In this document: positions 29,111-39,084 of the stretch, piece after piece
Layout: each line of letters begins with the position of its first letter
Position numbering within the stretch: position 1 is the stretch's first letter
Source: Paracoccus sp. TOH
GTDB lineage: Bacteria > Pseudomonadota > Alphaproteobacteria > Rhodobacterales > Rhodobacteraceae
Assembly (NCBI RefSeq): GCF_030388245.1
Contig: NZ_CP098360.1
Span: 161,001-225,000, forward strand
Reading direction: 5' to 3'
Length of the DNA: 64,000 bases
Made by a program: the position numbers and the translations under genes
Notes under the pieces: generated by a model
Database searches by the model: none
Seen by the model: only the letters and a program-made list of their open reading frames with translations
What the model was told of the DNA's origin: nothing

Positions 29111-31551
29111 ACCTTGGTCCGTTCCGATTTCGGATCGTAGAAGGGACTCAGTGAGGCCTTCGCCGAGATCCGGCGCCCTGCAATCTCGATCTGGTAATCG
29201 GATGCCAGCAGGTCCTGCGCGCTCTCGCCCATGCAAGGGACATAGCCCATGCCCAGAGCCGCGCCCAGATGGTGGCCATAGCCGCCCGAACTGAGATAGC
29301 CGACAATGCGCCCGTCGCGCAGGATCGGCTCGGCGTGATAAAGCAGCGGCTCCGGATCGGTGAGCATGAACTGGACCAGCCGCTTCTGCAGGCCCGCCTC
29401 GCGCTTGCGCAGCACGGCGTCGCGCCCAATGTAATCCGCATCTGTCTTTTTCAGCGCAAAACCCAGCCCCGCCTCAAGGATATGATCCTCGGCCGAGATG
29501 TCGTGCCCGAAATGGCGGAAACCCTTTTCCAAGCGGCAACTGTCCATCATATGCAGCCCGCAGAGCTTGGCGCCCAGATCGCGGCCCGCGTCGCGCAACA
29601 CCTCGAAGACATGGGCGGCCATATCCGAGGAGACATAGATTTCCCAGCCAAGCTCTCCGACATAGGTGACGCGATGGACGCGGGCGATGGCCATGCCGAT
29701 CTCGATATCCTGCCAGGTGCCGAAGGGATTCGCGGTATTCGAGAAATCGTTCGGCGACACACGCTGCAGCAGGGCGCGCGCGTTCGGCCCCATGACGCAG
29801 ATCACGGCCTCGGCCGCGGTGATGTCGGTCAGGACGACCCGCCGCTCGCCGATATGGCGCCGCATCCAGGCCTGGTCCGCCAATCGGGTCGCGGCCGGCG
29901 TCACCACCAGGAAGGCGGTTTCAGACAGGCGGCTGATGGTCACATCGGCCTCGATCCCTGCGGATGCGTTCAGAAACTGGCTATAGACGATCTTGCCCAC
30001 CGGCACCGACAGATCGCTGCCCGAGATATGGTTCAGGAAGCGTTCGGCATCAGGGCCCTCGACCCGGATCTTGCCAAAGGACGACATGTCATAGATTCCG
30101 ACATTCTCGCGGATCGCCTTGTGTTCGCGGCCGGCATTGTCGAACCAGTTCTGGCGCTTCCACGAATATTCGTACTCGGCCGGCTGCCCCGGATCGGCGA
30201 ACCAGTTCGGGCGCTCCCACCCGGCCAGCTCGCCCATGACCGCGCCTTCGGCCTTCAGCGCTTCGTGCAACGGGGAACGCCTGATGCCCCGTGCCGTCGC
30301 CTTTTGGCGATAGGGGAAATGATCGGCGTAAAGCAGTCCGAGAGTTTCCTTGGAGCGCTCGAACAGATAGGTCTTGTTGCCCTGGAAGGGCTGCATCCGC
30401 GCGATATCGACATCGCCCAGATCAAAGGGCTTTTCGCCCGTCTCCATCCATGAGGCCAGCGCCATGCCCGCCCCCCCCGCAGACTGGATGCCGATGGAAT
30501 TGAAACCCGCCGCGACCCAGACATTGTCCATCTCGGGCGCAAGGCCAAGGTGATAGGCGTCGTCAGGCGTGAAGCTCTCGGGCCCGTTGAAGAAGGTATG
30601 GATGCCGGTTTCCGCAAGGATCGGCAGGCGGTTGACGGCCATTTCCAGAATCGGCTCGAAATGGTCGAAATCCTCGGGCAGCTGGTCGAACTCGAAATCC
30701 TCGGGAATGCCTTTCATCGCCCAGGGCTTGGCCACGGGCTCGAACGCACCGAGCAGGATCTTGCCCGCGTCTTCCTTGTAATAGGCGCATTCCTCGGGGA
30801 CGCGCAGGGTCGGCAATTGCTGCAGGCCGGGAACGGCGTCGGTGACGATGTAGAAATGCTCGCAGGCATGCAGCGGCACGTTGACGCCCATCTGGCGTCC
30901 GACCTCATGCCCCCACATGCCCGAGCAGTTCACCACATGCTCGCAGGCGATGGTGCCCTCGGCGCCCTCGGCCTGCCAGCGGACACCGGTGATGCGCCGT
31001 CCGTCGCGAACGAAGCCGGTGACCTTGGTGCGTTCGATGATCTGCGCGCCGCGCTGCCTTGCCCCCTTCGCCATGGCCAGTGCGATATTGGCCGGATCGC
31101 CCTGCCCGTCCTTGGCCAGATAGACCGCCGTTTTAACCCCGTCGACATTCACATGCGGATAGCGGGCAAGCAGTTCCGTCGGGCTGATTTCTTCGACCTC
31201 GACGCCGAAGGCCCGTGCCATGGAGGCTTGCCGCAGGATCTCCTCCCGACGCTCGTCAGACAGCGCCAAGGTGATCGAGCCGTTGCGCCGAAAGCCCGTC
31301 GCGACGCCGGTTTCGGCCTCGAGGTTTCCATAGAGTTCCTGGCTGTATTTCGCCAGCCGCGTCATGTTCTGCGAGGCGCGAAGCTGGGCGATCAGCCCCG
31401 CCGCATGCCATGTCGTCCCCGAGGTCAACTGCTTGCGTTCCAGCAGCACCACGTCGGTCCATCCCAGCTTTGTCAGGTGATAGGCCACCGAGCACCCGAT
31501 CACCCCGCCGCCGACGATGACGACCCGGGCCTTTTGAGCAGGCAGATTCAT
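29107..31551 (-). CDS. dimethylglycine/sarcosine dehydrogenase-like FAD protein with folate-binding GcvT domain
   Basis: 814 residues. N-terminal FAD domain: [19 protein letters not shown] and SGTTWHAAG, where His49 is the residue that carries covalent FAD in this family. FAO-type middle domain: GHHLG-like C-terminal and [18 protein letters not shown] segments. C-terminal GcvT-type aminomethyltransferase domain from about residue 430, with [14 protein letters not shown] and [20 protein letters not shown]. Members oxidatively demethylate N-methylated glycines and pass the methyl to THF. ATG at 31551 follows AAGGAG; it lies 24 bases after its paralogue. Electrons would go to ETF, lost at this locus. 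Confidence 0.85.
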   Translation of the reverse strand: MNLPAQKARVVIVGGGVIGCSVAYHLTKLGWTDVVLLERKQLTSGTTWHAAGLIAQLRASQNMTRLAKYSQELYGNLEAETGVATGFRRNGSITLALSDERREEILRQASMARAFGVEVEEISPTELLARYPHVNVDGVKTAVYLAKDGQGDPANIALAMAKGARQRGAQIIERTKVTGFVRDGRRITGVRWQAEGAEGTIACEHVVNCSGMWGHEVGRQMGVNVPLHACEHFYIVTDAVPGLQQLPTLRVPEECAYYKEDAGKILLGAFEPVAKPWAMKGIPEDFEFDQLPEDFDHFEPILEMAVNRLPILAETGIHTFFNGPESFTPDDAYHLGLAPEMDNVWVAAGFNSIGIQSAGGAGMALASWMETGEKPFDLGDVDIARMQPFQGNKTYLFERSKETLGLLYADHFPYRQKATARGIRRSPLHEALKAEGAVMGELAGWERPNWFADPGQPAEYEYSWKRQNWFDNAGREHKAIRENVGIYDMSSFGKIRVEGPDAERFLNHISGSDLSVPVGKIVYSQFLNASAGIEADVTISRLSETAFLVVTPAATRLADQAWMRRHIGERRVVLTDITAAEAVICVMGPNARALLQRVSPNDFSNTANPFGTWQDIEIGMAIARVHRVTYVGELGWEIYVSSDMAAHVFEVLRDAGRDLGAKLCGLHMMDSCRLEKGFRHFGHDISAEDHILEAGLGFALKKTDADYIGRDAVLRKREAGLQKRLVQFMLTDPEPLLYHAEPILRDGRIVGYLSSGGYGHHLGAALGMGYVPCMGESAQDLLASDYQIEIAGRRISAKASLSPFYDPKSERTKV

Positions 31552-31574
31552 GTATTTCACTCCTTCATTCACGC

Positions 31575-34016
31575 TCAGGCGCGGATATGGCTGTTATCGG
31601 CGTCCCAAAGGCAGGCGGTTTCCTGAACCGTGGCTTTCAGGCGCTGACCATAGACCTCGATTTCGACTTGCGTTCCGAGTGCAGCGGCCTCTGCATTCAG
31701 CATCGCGATCGCGATGGCGGCGTCGACGCGGTGGCCATAAGCCGCCGACAGGACCTCTCCGGCGCGGCGTCCATCCACAAACACCGCCGCCATAGAGGGC
31801 GCGTCCTGCCGGCCAGTTTCCACGATCAGCGTGGACAGGCGCTTTCTCGGGCCAGCCTGCGCCTCGGCCTGAAGAATGGCCTTGCCGGGAAAGTCCTGCG
31901 GCTTGTCCAATCGGACAAAGCGGTCAAGGCCGGTTTCCAGAAGGCTGTAATCGCTGGACAGATCGCCCTTCCAGGTCAGGTAGCCTTTCTCGATGCGCAT
32001 GGAGTTCAGCGCATACATGCCGAAGGGCGCGGCCCCCCCGTCGCGAATTGCGGCATAGATGTCGGCAGCATCCGCGGAATCCGCGTGAACCTCCCATCCC
32101 AGCTCGCCCGCAAAGGACACGCGGGCCAGAAGCGCAGGCTTGCCCGCGACGATGGCTTGCTGATGGCTTAGCCAGTCCAGCGACAGATCCGCATCCGACA
32201 ACCCCGCCAGCAGGTCGCGCGATTTCGGTCCCGTCACCAGCATCGCAGTCACGGCGGCGGTGTGATCGGTCAAGGTCACAGCCGCGGGCAATTCGCGCGA
32301 CAGCAGATCGAGGTCATGCCATTGCGCAACGGCGGCGGTCATCAATGTAAAGCTGTCATCGCCATGCCGGATGCAGGACATCTCGGTCAGCACGCGGCCG
32401 CGCGCATCCGGGAAATAGATCAGGTTCAGCCGCCCGACCCTGGGCAGCCCGCCTGCAATCATGCGGCGCAGCCATGCGGCCGCGCCCGGTCCTTCCAGGT
32501 CGAAACGCGAAAAGCCGCAAAGGTCGATCACCCCGACCCCGTCGCGGACGGCCTGAACCTCGGCGCGGACGCGGGCCTGCCAGGGGCCGCTGCGATCCCA
32601 GGTCAGCGTCGCTTCCTCGGATGTGTCATCGCCCGCTGCCGCGAACCAGTTGGCGCGTTCCCATCCGTTATAGGCACCCATCTGTGCGCCATCCGCGATC
32701 AGACGGCCATGGTTCGGCGACAGCTTGCGGTTCCGCCCGGCGGGCCATTCGTGCTGCGGGAAATGCATCGCGTATTCATGGCCATAGGTCTCCAACGCCT
32801 TGGCAAGCGAATATTGCGCGTCGGCATGGCCGGTGAAGCGGCGCGGATCGACCGACCACATGTCCCATTCGGTATGGCCATGCATGATCCATTCCGACAG
32901 GATCTTGCCCGCCCCGCCCCCCTGCGCGATCCCGAAGGTGAAGCTGTGGGCCTCGAAAGCATTGGGCACACCAGGCATCGGACCGATCATCGGCAGTCCG
33001 TCCGGCGCATAGGGGATCGGACCGTTGATATTGCGCTGCACGCCCTGCGTGCCCAACAGCGGCACCCGCGCCATCGCATCCTCGATATACCATTCCAACC
33101 GGTCCAGATCGTCGGGATAAAGCTGGAAGCTGAAATCCTCCGGCATCCGGTCGCCTTCGGTCACCCATGCCGCCCGGCAGTCGCGTTCGTAGGGGCCCAG
33201 GTTCAGCGAATGCGTATCCTGCCGCAGATAGTAAGAGCTGTCGACATCGCGCAGCATCGGCAGCTTGCGCCCGTGTTCCTTGGTCCAGGCCGCGATCTCG
33301 GGAATGGCCTCGGTCAGGAAATACTGATGGCTCATCACGGTCAGGGGCACCGGACGCCCGCCATGCGGCAGGAACCATTCCCCGACCCGCCCGGCATAAT
33401 AGCCCGCCGCGTTCACCACATATTCGCAGCGGATGTCGCCCTTTGCGGTATGGACGATCCATTCGCCGTCCTTGCGGCTGACGCCCGTGGCGGGGGTGAA
33501 GCGCGCGATGGTGCCGCCATGCGCCCGCGCGCCCTTGGCCAGCGCCTGGGTCACCTGACTCGGGTCGATATCGCCGTCCAGCGGATCCCAGAGGCCACCT
33601 TCCAGATCATGCGTCTCCATGAAGGGGAAGTGCCGCTGCAATTCGTCGGGCGTGCACATGTCCATGGTCAACCCCATATGGGCCGCCATGCCGCGCACGC
33701 GTTCGAATTCCATCATCCGCTTATGGCTATGGGCCAGACGGATCGCGCCGGTAACGTGATAGTTGATCGGGTAATCCACTTCCGTCGCCAGCCCACGGTA
33801 AAGCGCAAGGCCATAGCGCTGCATGTTCATGACGCCGTAGTTCGCGGCGAAGTTCGGGCAGTTCCCCGCCGCGTGCCATGTCGAGCCCGCCGTCAGCTCG
33901 TTCTTTTCAAGCAGGACGCAATCGGTCCAACCCGCCCTGGCCAGATGATACAGCGCCGAGACGCCGACCACCCCACCACCGATGATGACAACGCGGGTCG
34001 AGGAAGGAAGAGCCAT
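31575..34016 (-). CDS. dimethylglycine/sarcosine dehydrogenase-like FAD protein, second copy
   Basis: 813 residues with the same layout as its downstream neighbour: VVIIGGGVVGVSALYHLARA, AGSTWHAAGNC with FAD-linking His48, the Phe/Tyr-rich middle part, and a C-terminal GcvT fold with SFAGELGWEVHADS and YALNSMRIEKGYLTWKGDLS. The two proteins are clearly related but well diverged, so they may act on different N-methyl substrates in series, such as dimethylglycine then sarcosine. First gene after a 227-base gap that carries an operator-like palindrome. The downstream gene starts 24 bases after this stop. Confidence 0.84.
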   Translation of the reverse strand: MALPSSTRVVIIGGGVVGVSALYHLARAGWTDCVLLEKNELTAGSTWHAAGNCPNFAANYGVMNMQRYGLALYRGLATEVDYPINYHVTGAIRLAHSHKRMMEFERVRGMAAHMGLTMDMCTPDELQRHFPFMETHDLEGGLWDPLDGDIDPSQVTQALAKGARAHGGTIARFTPATGVSRKDGEWIVHTAKGDIRCEYVVNAAGYYAGRVGEWFLPHGGRPVPLTVMSHQYFLTEAIPEIAAWTKEHGRKLPMLRDVDSSYYLRQDTHSLNLGPYERDCRAAWVTEGDRMPEDFSFQLYPDDLDRLEWYIEDAMARVPLLGTQGVQRNINGPIPYAPDGLPMIGPMPGVPNAFEAHSFTFGIAQGGGAGKILSEWIMHGHTEWDMWSVDPRRFTGHADAQYSLAKALETYGHEYAMHFPQHEWPAGRNRKLSPNHGRLIADGAQMGAYNGWERANWFAAAGDDTSEEATLTWDRSGPWQARVRAEVQAVRDGVGVIDLCGFSRFDLEGPGAAAWLRRMIAGGLPRVGRLNLIYFPDARGRVLTEMSCIRHGDDSFTLMTAAVAQWHDLDLLSRELPAAVTLTDHTAAVTAMLVTGPKSRDLLAGLSDADLSLDWLSHQQAIVAGKPALLARVSFAGELGWEVHADSADAADIYAAIRDGGAAPFGMYALNSMRIEKGYLTWKGDLSSDYSLLETGLDRFVRLDKPQDFPGKAILQAEAQAGPRKRLSTLIVETGRQDAPSMAAVFVDGRRAGEVLSAAYGHRVDAAIAIAMLNAEAAALGTQVEIEVYGQRLKATVQETACLWDADNSHIRA

Positions 34017-34131
34017 ATCTGAACCTCAGAAGCAGAAAGATGGATGGCACGGTGCGCAGCACCGGTTCATTACGGAGAGCGGCGGAACAGGCCAAACCCT
34101 GCAGCGCGCCCAAGGCGTTCCTGTCCTGACT

Positions 34132-34156
34132 GTGAAATTATTCGCATAATCTTCAC
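34132..34156. promoter_or_regulatory. 25-base operator-like palindrome before the dehydrogenase pair
   Basis: Arms GTGAAATTAT and ATAATCTTCAC face each other around TCGC. The same left arm and the same overall 25-base span recur at 38585, just before the XRE-cupin regulator gene. It lies 116 bases upstream of the first dehydrogenase. Confidence 0.6.
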
Positions 34157-34243
34157 GGCAGGACGGAACTTTACCCATGGAAGCGTTCAGACGTCTCACT
34201 CAATCGCATATCGTCGACGTCGGTCATTCCAGACCTGCAGCCG

Positions 34244-34612
34244 CTACTGGCCTGAGGTCTCATGCTCGCGAATGACGAAATGCTTGGTCGTGGTTTCGAT
34301 GATCTCCCAATAGCCTCTGAAGCCATTCGGGATCAGAAAGGACTGGCCCGCCGTGAATTCCCAACGCTGCCCGTCGCTGGATATCAGCGCACAACGGCCC
34401 GCGATGATGTGGCAGAACTCATCGCGGTCGGTGAAGGCGTGCCATTTCCCCGGGCTCGAGGTCCAGGTGCCTGCGACAAGGGCGCCATCCGGGCTGCGAA
34501 AATGCAGATGCGTCTCGTGCCGGGGGTCGCCTGCAACGACTCGTCCGGGAAGATCGGCAAGGCGGCGCTGCGTGCTGTCTTGCGGTTTGGCGGAAAAATC
34601 GACGATATCCAT
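34244..34612 (-). CDS. cupin-domain protein (Cupin_3 type)
   Basis: 122 residues folding as one small beta-barrel: GTWTSSPGKWHAFTDRDEFCHIIAGRCAL, then GQSFLIPNGFRGYWEIIETTTKHFVI. This is the DUF861/Cupin_3 pattern, often found beside amine or ureide catabolic genes. The start ATG at 34612 lies 42 bases after the permease stop. It may sequester or isomerise an intermediate, or act as a small sensor. Function unknown. Confidence 0.75.
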   Translation of the reverse strand: MDIVDFSAKPQDSTQRRLADLPGRVVAGDPRHETHLHFRSPDGALVAGTWTSSPGKWHAFTDRDEFCHIIAGRCALISSDGQRWEFTAGQSFLIPNGFRGYWEIIETTTKHFVIREHETSGQ

Positions 34613-34653
34613 TTCGTTCCTCTTGGTCCTGTTTCGGCCGTCCGGCACTGCCG

Positions 34654-35880
34654 TCAGCTGCGCCCTTTCCACGGCACCAGCCTGCGTTCTGCAAGGCGCA
34701 TCAGCACGTCGATCCCGTATCCGATGATGCCGATCAGGATGATTCCCATCAGAACGATGTCGGTCAGCTGGAATTTCGACGCGGCGATGATCATCATGCC
34801 TGCCCCTTTCTGCGCGGCGACCAGTTCGGCCGCGACCACCGTGCCCCAGCATACGCCCATCGCGACGCGCGCACCGGTGAATATCTCGGGCAGTGAGTTG
34901 GGCAGGATCACATGCCGCAGCACCTGCCATTTCGACGCCCCCAGCGAATAGGCCGCGTGCACCTTGGTGATATTCACCCCCGAGACGCCAGCCCGCGCCG
35001 CAATGGTCATCACCCACAGCGCGGCCAGGAACAGCAGCACGATCTTGCCTGTCTCCCAGATGCCGAACCAGATGATGACCAGCGGGATCAGCGCCAGCGG
35101 GGGCACGGGGCGCATGAACTCGACAATCGGGTCGAACCAACCGCGAAACCATCCAGACAGGCCCATGGCATAGCCAAGAGGAATGCCGACCAGCGATCCC
35201 AGTGCGAATCCCGCCAACACCCGCATCAGCGATGCGCCGAGATGCTGCCAGAGAGTGAAGTTCTGGTAACCGGACTGCGCGATCTCGACAAAGCGACTGG
35301 CCACGGCTTCGGGGGATGGCAACCAGATCGGCTCCATCTGCAAACCCTTGTCGGCCGCGAAGCTCAGCGTGCCTTTGCCGGTCATCGTCACCGTGCCATG
35401 GGCGACGCGGACCCGGCCCTCGGGGGCGATCGCCATGCCGTCCACCGCCGTCGCCCGCGCCCCGTCAGGCAGATGGATCAACTGCTCGCGCCCGCGCGGC
35501 ACGTCTGCCACGACCGTGGCCTCGGCGGTCGCTTCGCCGGGGGCATCGATCCCCGCAAAGACCTGCACCACGCCCGAGCCGGCCTTGCCATCGCTGCCCT
35601 TTGCCTCATAGGTGAAGGTCGTCTCACCGACAAACGGGCCGGGAACGTGAAAGGGCACCAGTTTCGATCCCGTGAAAGCGCCCCAAAGCAGAAACACCAC
35701 AAGGATCGAGATGACGGATGCCATCCGATCAGGGCGGATCGCACTTTCATCGCCGAATGTCACCGTTTTCAGGCTGGTGAAATCGGTGCGACGGCCGATG
35801 GCGCGGCGGATCAGCCTCAACGCAAGGGCCGAACCGGCAAACAGGCCCGCATAGACCACAAAAATCGCAAGCCCGATCAT
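34654..35880 (-). CDS. ABC transporter permease (TauC/SsuC type) with an unusual N-terminal insert
   Basis: 408 residues. The C-terminal half is a normal binding-protein-dependent permease with SLMRVLAGFALGSLVGIPLG and the EAA-type loop AAYSLGASKWQVLRHVILPNS. Before it come two hydrophobic helices (1-20 and 53-70) and a soluble stretch of about 100 residues (78-175) rich in Gly, Thr and Ala. TauC/SsuC proteins are normally about 250-270 residues and lack this. The ATG at 35880 overlaps the ATPase stop by four bases. Confidence 0.82.
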   Translation of the reverse strand: MIGLAIFVVYAGLFAGSALALRLIRRAIGRRTDFTSLKTVTFGDESAIRPDRMASVISILVVFLLWGAFTGSKLVPFHVPGPFVGETTFTYEAKGSDGKAGSGVVQVFAGIDAPGEATAEATVVADVPRGREQLIHLPDGARATAVDGMAIAPEGRVRVAHGTVTMTGKGTLSFAADKGLQMEPIWLPSPEAVASRFVEIAQSGYQNFTLWQHLGASLMRVLAGFALGSLVGIPLGYAMGLSGWFRGWFDPIVEFMRPVPPLALIPLVIIWFGIWETGKIVLLFLAALWVMTIAARAGVSGVNITKVHAAYSLGASKWQVLRHVILPNSLPEIFTGARVAMGVCWGTVVAAELVAAQKGAGMMIIAASKFQLTDIVLMGIILIGIIGYGIDVLMRLAERRLVPWKGRS

Positions 35881-36683
35881 GCCGCAGCCCCCGCGCGGCC
35901 CATGATTTCTTCCTCCATACCCCAGATCATCGACAGGATTTCTTCCCGCCGCGCCGCAAAATCCGGCAGTTTCTTGATCTGCCGCAGATCCTGTCCGACG
36001 CCTTGATCGGCGAAGGGAAGCCGATACTCCTTGTAGATGCGCCCCGGACGCGGGGCCATGACGATCAGCCTTTCGCCCAACAGCAAAGCCTCTTCGACGG
36101 AATGGGTGATCAGGATGACGGTCTTGCCGGTTTCCTTCCACAGGTTCAGAACCATGGCCTGCATCTTTTCGCGCGTCAGCGCATCCAGCGCGCCAAGCGG
36201 TTCGTCCATCAGGATAACATCGGGATCATTGGCCAGGCACCGGGCCAGCGCGACCCGCTGCTGCATGCCGCCCGACAGCTCATAGATCGCCTTTTCGCGA
36301 AAATCCTGCAGCCCGACGATCTCGATCAGATGATCCACATGGGCGCCGTATTGGGCTTCGCGCTGTCCGGCCATCCGCGGTCCGAAGGACACGTTGTCGC
36401 GCACATTCATCCATTCGAACAGCGCGCCCTTCTGGAACACCACCCCCCGTTCGGCATCGGGGCCGGTCACCGCATGGCCATTCAGGGTGATCTGCCCGCC
36501 GGTCGGGGCCAGAAACCCCGCCACGATATTCAGCAAGGTCGACTTTCCGCAGCCCGACGGCCCCAGGACCGACAGCAGCTGCCCAGGCTTCAGATCAAGC
36601 GAGACATCCTGCAAGGCCTGCACATATACGCCGTTGGCCAGATCGAAACGCATCGAGATATTCTTCAGCAACAGGCCGGACAT
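35877..36683 (-). CDS. ABC transporter ATP-binding protein (TauB/SsuB type)
   Basis: 268 residues. Walker A GPSGCGKST (about 40-48), signature LSGGMQQRVALARCLA, Walker B VILMDEPLGALDAL and the switch His in ILITHSVEEAL. ATG at 36683 follows GAAGGAG at 8 bases. Belongs with the binding protein upstream (58-base gap) and the permease downstream. This importer class takes up taurine, sulfonates, nitrate or small N compounds; next to dehydrogenases for N-methyl amines, a quaternary or methylated amine is likely. Confidence 0.88.
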   Translation of the reverse strand: MSGLLLKNISMRFDLANGVYVQALQDVSLDLKPGQLLSVLGPSGCGKSTLLNIVAGFLAPTGGQITLNGHAVTGPDAERGVVFQKGALFEWMNVRDNVSFGPRMAGQREAQYGAHVDHLIEIVGLQDFREKAIYELSGGMQQRVALARCLANDPDVILMDEPLGALDALTREKMQAMVLNLWKETGKTVILITHSVEEALLLGERLIVMAPRPGRIYKEYRLPFADQGVGQDLRQIKKLPDFAARREEILSMIWGMEEEIMGRAGAAA

Positions 36684-36741
36684 TGGGCCATCTCCTTCTT
36701 TCCCGTGAAGCGACAGGCGCCTGCCGCGCCCGTCGGCAGAA

Positions 36742-37737
36742 TCAGCGGCTGACGACATCCTGAAGAGGGGTCGTGTCGATGAATTCGGCATAGCTGGGCA
36801 GAACAGAGGGAATATTGCCAAGTTCGCGGAACATCGCGGCCACACCGTCGAAATAGGTTGCCACACGACCGCCAAGCCACGCTTCCGAAAGCTGCTCGTC
36901 CGGCGCAAGGAACTTGAAATTGTCGATTACGGCCGCCGCATCGGCCTCGTCCATGCCGGCATCCCGCGCGATGACCGGCAGCATCTCTTCTCGTTGATCC
37001 CCGGCGTTCCACATCGCATTCATATCGGCGGTCACGCCAAGAAAATCGGCCAGAAGTTTCGGATGTTCGGTCGCAAATTTCGCAGAGGTCGTCGTCAGGT
37101 CGAACGCCAGAATACCGGCCTCTTCCTTCTCTGCCCCGCTGATCAGCACATTCCCGGTTTTCTTCATCCGGTTCAGCGCGCCGCCCCAGCCGCAAGCCAT
37201 GTCGATACTGCCCTGATCGAACGCCACAGCGGCTTCGGCGGGAGCCATATCGACGATGGCCATGGATTCCGGATCGACCCCGAAATGTGCCATCTGCTGC
37301 AAGAAACCATAATGGGCAATGGATCCCACGGGCAGAGCCACGCGCTTGCCTTGCAGCTCGGCCGCGTTTTCCTTGTCGATTTCCAGCCGCGCGGCCACGA
37401 CACAATTGTCATTGTCGGAATAGGACGCCGCGATGTCGACGACCTTCAGATCCTGACCGGCCGATATCGCCACGATGAAAGGCGGCACGCCTTGGCTCAG
37501 CGCGATCTGCACGTCACCCGCAGCCATGGCGGCCGACATCGCAGTGCCGGAATCGAACGCCACCCAATTGATCGGCACGCCCAGCTTTTCATCATACAGG
37601 CCTTTCGCCTTGGCATATTGGAAAGGCATCGGCCATTCTTGAAAATATGCCACCGTCACAGCCTCCTGAGCGAAAGCAGGAGTCACGGCAGCCAACAAGG
37701 GCAGGAGCAAAATCCCGCCGACAGCTTTCATTCGCAT
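36742..37737 (-). CDS. periplasmic substrate-binding protein (TauA/NitT family)
   Basis: 331 residues with a signal peptide (MRMKAVGGILLLPLLAAVTP, cleavage after AFA about residue 20). The mature part shows the SsuA/TauA fold: VTVAYFQEWPMPFQYAKAKG, DVQIALSQGVPPFIVA and GKRVALPVGSIAHYGFLQQM. ATG at 37737 with a GGAG site upstream. First gene of the importer set, with a 263-base gap to the regulator gene. Ligand not shown by sequence. Confidence 0.87.
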   Translation of the reverse strand: MRMKAVGGILLLPLLAAVTPAFAQEAVTVAYFQEWPMPFQYAKAKGLYDEKLGVPINWVAFDSGTAMSAAMAAGDVQIALSQGVPPFIVAISAGQDLKVVDIAASYSDNDNCVVAARLEIDKENAAELQGKRVALPVGSIAHYGFLQQMAHFGVDPESMAIVDMAPAEAAVAFDQGSIDMACGWGGALNRMKKTGNVLISGAEKEEAGILAFDLTTTSAKFATEHPKLLADFLGVTADMNAMWNAGDQREEMLPVIARDAGMDEADAAAVIDNFKFLAPDEQLSEAWLGGRVATYFDGVAAMFRELGNIPSVLPSYAEFIDTTPLQDVVSR

Positions 37738-38000
37738 GGTTGTCTTCTCTCCTCTGTTGGCATGGATCATCAATGCCGCAGGCGCAGCCTGCGGTCGTTG
37801 ACTCGCCGCCGGTTGGTCCGGCGGTCGACTTTCTGGGAAAATCCCGCTTCGCCTTATGCGACGGGCGGATTGAACCTTCCGCCGTTCGCGAACGGGGTCG
37901 CCAAGGGCTTCAGCAAGCCTCCGGCATTCGACCGGTGGCCGGCAACTCGATCATCGCTACACGTACCTGTCTTGGCAGATTGCGAATTCGGGTGTCCTTC

Positions 38001-38546
38001 TCAGTAGATTGGTGGCGAAATCACCCACAGGGCGACCGCAGATTCAGCATAGGGGTTGGCCCAGAGATAGGGCTCGTTGCGGATCCGAAAACTATCGCCC
38101 GGACCCACCGAGAATTTCTGGTCGCCAAAGCTCAGATCCAGTCGGCCCGACAGCATGAAGCCGATCTCTTGCGTTTCACGGCGCAACGGCTCTGCCAACG
38201 ACTTGCCTGGCAGGAAAGTCGAGTGGACGATCTCGAAACTGTCGGTCAGATCCGGAGAGATCAGCGCCTCGATCAGGCCATCCCGGCGATGCCCGACCGA
38301 GCGGCGCCGATCGGCCCTTACGATACGCCCCTCTTCCCCAGGCGCCACGGCTTGAGGCTGCCTCAGCAGCGACGGCGCCACGTCAAGTATCTTCGCCAGC
38401 TTGCCAAGATCCTCGGAATTGATCCGCGACACATCGCGTTCGACTTGCGACATCCAGCCCAGCGACCGGCCCATCGCCTCAGCAAGCTGGGCCAACGTCA
38501 AGGCGCGGCTTTTTCTCAATGTGCGAAGATCGGCCCCAGAGGTCAC
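38001..38546 (-). CDS. XRE-family regulator with C-terminal cupin domain
   Basis: 181 residues. N-terminal helix-turn-helix: LRTLRKSRALTLAQLAEAMG then RSLGWMSQVERDVSRI. A linker and a cupin follow, with ETQEIGFMLSGRLDLSFGDQKFSVGPGDSF. Such MocR-unrelated HTH-cupin proteins commonly control amine and ureide catabolism, binding the substrate in the cupin. A 25-base palindrome 39 bases before its start is shared with the dehydrogenase promoter, which suggests self-control and control of the module. Confidence 0.86.
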   Translation of the reverse strand: MTSGADLRTLRKSRALTLAQLAEAMGRSLGWMSQVERDVSRINSEDLGKLAKILDVAPSLLRQPQAVAPGEEGRIVRADRRRSVGHRRDGLIEALISPDLTDSFEIVHSTFLPGKSLAEPLRRETQEIGFMLSGRLDLSFGDQKFSVGPGDSFRIRNEPYLWANPYAESAVALWVISPPIY

Positions 38547-38584
38547 GAATCACTCCCTTCTTTCAGATGATCCTGCCACCTGCC

Positions 38585-38609
38585 GTGAAATTATCAACCA
38601 ATTTTTCAT
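38585..38609. promoter_or_regulatory. 25-base operator-like palindrome before the XRE-cupin gene
   Basis: GTGAAATTAT at the left and AATTTTTCAT at the right give an imperfect dyad of the same length as the one at 34132, with an identical 10-base left arm. It lies 39 bases before the regulator start. Confidence 0.55.
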
Positions 38610-38816
38610 TTTCGCTGGGAAAGAGCAAAAGACCTTGGCAAGCCGGACGGGCCGTGGCGGCAAAATGGCCCGGCTGCACGGTGTTCAGGATCGCAGATCG
38701 GGGTGCCCTAGCGCTGCCGCTTGCGACCTGCCCGGCCGTCGATGCCGGGCAAGGCGCGGCGGCTGTCGCCCGTCCCGGCTGATTTCTATGCGGGCTCGAT
38801 CGGCACGGCCGGCCGC

Positions 38817-39059
38817 TCAGCACTTGTCGACATGGACCACAGCGACCCCGCTTTCGGCAAAGAACGCCTCGAGCCGGGCGTTGGATTCGGCAAAGCCGCC
38901 TTTCTTCCATTCCATGCGCCATTCGCCGGCCTCGTCGTCGTAATGCGCCGTCGGAAAGGCGGCCTGAAAACCCGCCGCCAACGCACCCGCGCGCGGGATG
39001 GCGATGCCATGCTTCAGGCACATCTTGGTCAGTGTCACAGTCCTTGCATCGTCGCTCAT
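38817..39059 (-). CDS. small conserved-looking protein (80 aa), unknown function
   Basis: ATG at 39059 follows GAAAGGA. The 80-residue product has Cys13 in TKMCLKHG and a C-terminal Cys in VHVDKC, with a charged, Trp-containing centre (DDEAGEWRMEWKKGGFAE). No signal peptide or membrane segment. Last gene of the FecBCD-type operon, 25 bases after the DUF364 gene. The Cys and His residues could suit metal binding. No family recognised. Confidence 0.6.
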   Translation of the reverse strand: MSDDARTVTLTKMCLKHGIAIPRAGALAAGFQAAFPTAHYDDEAGEWRMEWKKGGFAESNARLEAFFAESGVAVVHVDKC

Positions 39060-39084
39060 CTGCTTGTCCTTTCGAGTGTTGCTG

